A stretch of 64,000 nucleotides of DNA from the NCBI GenBank assembly GCA_030549495.1, contig JAUIRK010000920.1, forward strand, positions 310,001 to 374,000. The letters are read 5' to 3'. The stretch comes from Nectonema munidae (lineage: Eukaryota; Nematomorpha; Nectonematoida; Nectonematidae). Below are positions 43,011-64,000 of the stretch, one piece after another; the stretch's first letter is position 1, and each line of letters starts with the position of its first letter. The position numbers were made by a program, and so were the translations under genes. The notes beneath the pieces were generated by a model. That model did no database searches. It saw nothing but the letters and a program-made list of their open reading frames with translations, and was not told the DNA's origin.

Positions 43011-44893
43011 ACATTTTACTCAAAATTTAAAAATTTGCTACATATTTAACATAAGAGAGAAAGGAGACAAAATAAACTAATAAAGCAATTTTCACTATTT
43101 TAAAATGAAACTGCCTGTTCTCAGAATAATTTCAAAATAATAGGAGGCATAAAAATGAGATAGTTTATTTGATATTTTCAAGTTTTTATAAGCAGCAAAG
43201 CCAAAGTAGTTAACCCATATAGGGTGATTTGGTAACGCTTGAATTTTTTTACATTTTGTAAGGAATCATAGTATACAAAAATTGGTAGTTTAATCACTTT
43301 TCATAAAATTATTTAAGTCTAAGAACACAAAATCATTAAAAAAACTATTTAAACAAACATAAATCATAGTATACGAGAACAAGAAAATCATTGCGTTTTT
43401 TTTTGACTATTTCTGTCTACAAATAAAATTCTGAAGGCTGTCATACTCAAGACAGCTTCAGATCAAGTACATTTTTAATAACTGAAACATTTCGATATTA
43501 TAATAATCCACAAATTTTCTTTGCAAAAATGATTTAATTAATTATGTGTAACTTACAAAATTTAACAATCGAACATTATAAAAAAATATATCTCTGCTCA
43601 AATATTAAACAAATAGAGTATTTTTGCTTTTAAACTGAATAGCTAGTCAAAATATTCATTCCCAATTAGCTATTGGAAAAAAATTTCTTGACTTGAAAAA
43701 ATTTAAGTTTTCAAATGTAACAAACGTAGTGATAAAGACGTACCTACCCCTTCACCCCTGCTTTTTACCTTGATTTGATTTTGTTATATTTAAAAATATA
43801 GATATTTTATATTCAATATTTACACTTTATGTTTATTTTTATGCCTAAATTTCGCTTAAAAATGGAATCTACAATCACAAAACATTTTGTAACCAAGAAG
43901 ATGTAGTAGAATCAGAAGGAAGGTGATATTTTTCAAATCTACGAATTCTTTTTGATATTTATTTAGAGTTTCTTAGCCAGCATTCGGCAGAACCATAGAT
44001 TTCGCCAAGAGCTCACTAAGGTTTTGTTGTAAATAGCCTTGAACTCACGGTTTGCTTCAATGCGTTAACCTGAAGTCCAATTGAAATATGTTCAAGTTGG
44101 CTTTAACACGAGTTCACTTCACGATTATATAAGCCTGACACTTTCTCCCTACTTTGTCCGATTTACTTGCCATATTTTTGAGTAGAGCTGAATAAAATTT
44201 CTCATTGTTCAATTTCTTTCTTTCTATCGTATAGAGAGCTTCCTTCGGTTTCCTCTTCTTTGTTTTGTATAAAAGCAGGGTTCCGCGAGAAGCAGCAACA
44301 TAAGTTCTTTTAATTTTTATTTTATTGCATAATCCGTTATATACTTATTTCTGTAAACTGAGGGCATACGACCTGGGTAGTTATAAAATTAAGAAAAATA
44401 TTAGCAGGCATCATTCATTGAACAAATTATCTCGGGCATATGAAAGAATTTATAAAATAAAATGCGTTTTATAAATTTAAGAAAAAAATTTCCAAAATAA
44501 TTTAAAGATATGGAATGTGAAATTAAAAGTAAACCGGATCAAGTAAAGACGATGCTTCTGAAAATGAACCAACTAAACATGATCCCTCTAAAAGTGCACC
44601 AAGTAAAGATAATACCTCTGTGATTAAGGAATCATTTGAAAATACATTTGCTTTAAAATATTTTTGATATTACATTTAAAAAATTTTAATTTTTTGAAGA
44701 AAAAAATTGGACTAGAAAATTTATCTAAATACAATTCATAGTTATTAAATTTAAAAAATACATCAGGCATAAAATATGATGCCGCTTTAAATACACGAAG
44801 TAAAGATGTTAGCTTTATCTTTAAAATAAGAAGGATAGTCTTTGTTAGTTCCAAAAAAGGAAAAAAAAAATTTTTTTTAAAAAAAATTATTTT
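43011..44893. other. Gene-free stretch
   Basis: AT-rich, no supported gene. 44535-44625 and 44790 contain a loose phrase repeat (CAAGTAAAGA-GAT). 44240-44320 has a TATAAAAGC word and an AATAAA nearby, not enough to call anything. Confidence 0.45.
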
Positions 44894-44902
44894 ACATTTG
44901 AA

Positions 44903-45480
44903 TTCGAGTCAAAACATCCAAAAACCAAAACCAAAACGCCCGAAACCAAAACGCACGATACAAGAACGTCTGAAACTTGAATCTACAAAGAATATTTAAA
45001 AATTTAAGATTTTTTCTTGTATCTACACTTTTTTTCAATTATTATCTTATACATTTTTCTAAGAATATGTTAAATTTAACACTTTGTTGTTTCACATGCA
45101 TAAAAAACAGATACAGGATTCCTAATTTATCAATCTTATCGAATCGAACTACTGCAGAAATTGTGAACGAAAATCAGAAATTATTTATATTCTTGTTTTC
45201 CTGTTTAAATTAGTCACATCTTTTCTGATTTCAAACTAATTTTCCGTCTAAATTGGTAGTTTAATTGTTTTTCAAACCAAACAAATAATGTATTTTTGTA
45301 TGATCACTTTTATCTTTCAAGTCAAATTGATCACTATCATTTCGTGTCAAATCGATCGTTTTGAAAACTCTCCAAATAGAATAAACTTCAAAAAATAGTA
45401 ACGCCCGAATTATTATTTTCAGGCATTTTGGTATCGGGCGTTTTGGTTTTGGGACGTTTTGACCCGACACCTTACTTTCA
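44903..45480. mobile_element. MULE-like MITE (578 bp) with exact 9-bp TSD
   Basis: Left end TTCGAGTCAAAACATCC, right end with CGGGCGTTTTGG and CGTTTTGACCCGACACC; the flanks are ACATTTGAA at 44894-44902 and again at 45481-45489. Interior words AATATTTAAAAATTTAAGAT and CGAATTATTATTTTC are shared with the element at 26501. It keeps an interior of about 300 bp that the other copy lacks. Only about three repeat units are present in the right arm. Confidence 0.75.
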
Positions 45481-45489
45481 ACATTTGAA

Positions 45490-47800
45490 CTTACCTGGAT
45501 GAACAAATCATCCATTGTCATCAAGTTTATCCCACGTATTTTTCTTTTTTAGAGTGTTTCACCATTTCACAATATCAATAATATTTTACACTAGAACAAT
45601 TGATTTTTAATAATAATAAAATCTTTAAAAAAAATGAAAATGAGGCAAAAAATTTAGATTACATATGTTAAAAGAGAGAGAATAAAGTTGATTTGATTTG
45701 AATGTTAATTCTACATGTTGGTATACTGGTGGTTTGCGTAGCTCAGTGTACAACATTTACAAGTGGTTCGGGGCTCTATATGTAAACAGATGGTTAAGTA
45801 AAACAGTTATCAGCTCATGAAATAGTAACGATGTTTGACCTTGAATTTATGACAAATAGTATTAACAAAAAAATTTTTAAATAAAGATTTCAATGAAAAC
45901 TTTTTAATCAGGTGTAGGAATCTTATCTAGTATTAAGAGTAGAGAAATTCTATAACCAATAACCAATAAGTTACCAATAACGTCCAACATATTACATCCA
46001 TGTCAGAAGTCGTTAAATTCATATCGAAAGGTGGAGAAAAGCAACAAGACTATTGTCACACCAAAAAAAGTAAATATATTTAACTAATAAACTTGAGGCA
46101 GAAGTATAAATTTTTCTCAAACCAGTATTCAATAAATCATATATCTTTTTCATCATAGCCTTCACATCCTAATTATATAAATATTTTAAAATTGATAAAA
46201 TTTGGCCAAAATTTTATTGCATTTTTTTCTTCGTTTCCAAGCATAAATATGTTTATATAAAATTTTAAATTCATCCATTTTAAGCATACTCATTTGAGAA
46301 AAAGGATAGTTGCTCTAATTTTGAAGAGACGAAGTCGGTGTTCATTCACAAAGGAAGGAAATAGAGAAGAACTTTTAAAAAGAGCAAATTTATTCGTTAA
46401 AACCTCAACTTTTCAAAGAGGGGGTAAGATTACATATACTTACAAGAGGAGGTGAGTAATTTTCGAAATTTATTATAAATTTTTTTTTGTCAAAATGAAC
46501 ACACCTCCATTATTACCCGATATTATACTGGCACTATCAGTTTCCAATCCTACATATTCCATTCCCTAAATTATAGGGGATAAATTACATGAAAATGAAA
46601 TTATTTGTACTAAGTTTTATGCTATACAGAAAGTCTGAAAACACTGCCAACTATTCAAGGAAATTCTGGATAAAAAAAAACTAAAACATTAAATAAAACG
46701 AATATATAATAATAATAATAAATTTATTAATAAAAAGTGGAAAAAAAAGATAAGCATTGAATAGCGTGTATCGATCAAAAGTAGCATCGCATAAATTCAT
46801 TTCTGAAAGAGATCAAAGAAAGATGGATCTTCTTTATATTTAATTGAATTTGTTATCTATTTTGAATTTATTGAATATCTAAGGATAACGTTGCGATATA
46901 TTTGATTTATGGAATAAAAGATTCCATTGTTTAAAATTATATTTAGCAAGTATAATAAGGGCATTTTTCCTGACTTGTGCATTCTATTACATTAATTTAA
47001 CTCTTCCAGTTACAGTAATGAATAGGGATAGACACTTTAAGCTTTAAATTATAGAGAATACTTTCTCTAAATAGTTATGTGCTTTAAAAAAACGAAGTCG
47101 TTTAAAAGAGTTAGATGACAAAAAAATTTTAAATTCAAAAAACTGGTGACAAAAAATTTCACTCTTTTGATAGTAACCCATAAAAAATATCTAGCCCACT
47201 GAAAAATTTGTGGTCTTTTGTTCAAATTACTGCCTACATTACGGCCTCTGATTAACTATAGCTCAAATTCGCATTGATATTATCATATTAAATGGAAAGG
47301 AAATTAATTGAAAAAATGTCTTAAATTGTCATTCTAAGACTTAGCCAGACATTAAGACAAGAAAAGTAATTTGGAAGGCCTTTCAAATATTAAAAAGATA
47401 GATATAGAAATGAGAGAATTCAAAATTATACCCCCCCCCCCCCTCCGACCCCTGAATTTACGCATTGGGCTATTCTATTGTGCGAATTTTTACACAATTT
47501 CCAATATACTTATAGATTAGATGGTTGATATGCAGGAGAAGGAGATTGCATATCAAACATTCTGGGTTTGCTTCAAATCCGCAAGGACTATTTGCTCTAT
47601 ACTTTGCCTTTAAAAACGTCACTAGCTTTTCACAAATGAGGGATTCCTTAAAAATGAAATTCCACCGAAAATTAGGGTAAAAATTTAGATTACATATGTT
47701 CAAAGAGAAAAAATATAAAAAACAAATTTTGTTTATAAATAAAAATTTAGTAAAAATAATAATTAAAAGAAAATAAATAGAGAAATAAATAAATAAATAC

Positions 47801-47831
<31 letters not shown>

Positions 47832-48313
47832 CTGTTACATTTGCGTGCAAGTTATTTAAACTAGAGAGCGCCATAAAATTTGATGAAAAATAAAATGTCT
47901 TTGAGGCAAAATTTACAAACCAATATTCAAGAAAGTGACATCTTTTCAGCATATGCAAAAATAGCATCACTCGAAGTGTGATCCAAAAATCAATCTCTTT
48001 TGAAAATGGAATCCGATAAACAAATCTAGAAACACGGGTTAGGATAGCATTTTTAAAAGACACGCCCTTGTTGTTGTTAATAACAAGATAAAAGAAACAA
48101 TTCATCCAAAACGTTGATCCAAAATTCACATGTAAACAAAGGCGCAGGAACGCACTAAAGTGTTGCTGTTGTTCTGAAGTATCTTTGAACATTGTGAAAT
48201 CCTTTTTGATGATACAGCGAGGTGGGGGAAAGAAGTCAAAAAAAAATAAATAAAGAAAAAAGATGACAAGAACATCTGTAAAAATTTGGGCTTCAAAGAC
48301 AGCATCACAATTT
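45490..48313. other. Region downstream of the esterase gene
   Basis: Contains a tRNA-like scrap at 45731-45785 (GCGTAGCTCAGTG), an AAT microsatellite (47801-47830) and a C-run at about 47431-47445. A 240-codon minus open frame at 47470-48192 has low-complexity hydrophobic sequence created by the microsatellite and is probably 3' UTR or spacer, not a gene. Confidence 0.5.
47801..47830. repeat. AAT microsatellite
   Basis: Ten AAT units, preceded by AAAT-rich sequence. Confidence 0.9.

Positions 48314-64000
<15,687 letters not shown>

Noticed and set aside
44240-44320. Possible LTR-like stretch with TATAAAAGC and AATAAA
   Set aside because: No paired repeat, primer-binding site, or coding remnants nearby.
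47470-48192. 240-codon minus-strand open frame
   Set aside because: It overlaps an AAT microsatellite that makes a leucine run, shows no domain, and lies just downstream of the esterase stop; more likely 3' UTR or spacer.

Overview
This is an AT-rich eukaryotic window with phase-conserved introns, many transposon remnants and three protein-coding genes, all on the minus strand. The gene content (a papilin-like chain of Kunitz domains, a CIBAR/FAM92 BAR protein and a membrane-anchored cholinesterase-type carboxylesterase), together with piggyBac, hAT and tRNA-derived SINE copies, fits an arthropod. A copepod such as a sea louse is my guess, but nothing here proves it. No bacterial operon, CRISPR array, intact tRNA/rRNA gene or LTR element was seen.

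Region 1 (346-18202, minus) is one secreted protein gene with at least 17 exons and 1558 codons in the window; its 3' end runs off the left edge. It encodes a signal peptide, a papilin-type cysteine cassette (GCCPDG motif), a 433-codon acidic Ser/Asp/Glu exon, two charged linker exons and then at least 11 Kunitz domains. Eight of the 11 have lost both Cys14 and Cys38 together, so they keep the fold-core disulfides but not the one bracing the protease-binding loop. Every exon junction after the second exon is phase 1 except one inside domain 6.

Region 2 (18203-33934) has no gene. It holds three hAT elements (20285-20530, 23890-24518 with the tail of a transposase, 31817-32080), each with 8-bp target duplications, an older hAT remnant, a pair of 221-bp inverted repeats, and a 5-kb minisatellite of about 316 units. 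The minisatellite sits in one terminal inverted repeat of a MULE-like MITE; a sister copy at 44903-45480 has only about three units.

Region 3 (33935-39013, minus) carries exons of a CIBAR/FAM92-family BAR-domain gene, with the conserved ARLRD segment and the stop codon visible.

Region 4 (39014-48313) is intergenic: SINEs, a short perfect foldback, a zinc-finger ORF scrap and the second MULE-like MITE.

Region 5 (48314-63627, minus) contains seven exons of a type I membrane carboxylesterase with Ser, Glu and His of the triad visible; its N-terminal exons lie beyond the right edge. A full-length piggyBac element with TTAA duplications and a frameshift in an A10 run lies in one intron, inserted into the C-terminal coding end of a LINE. 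The same intron holds a second LINE tail, tRNA-derived SINEs and another hAT MITE (54955-55324 lies in the next intron).
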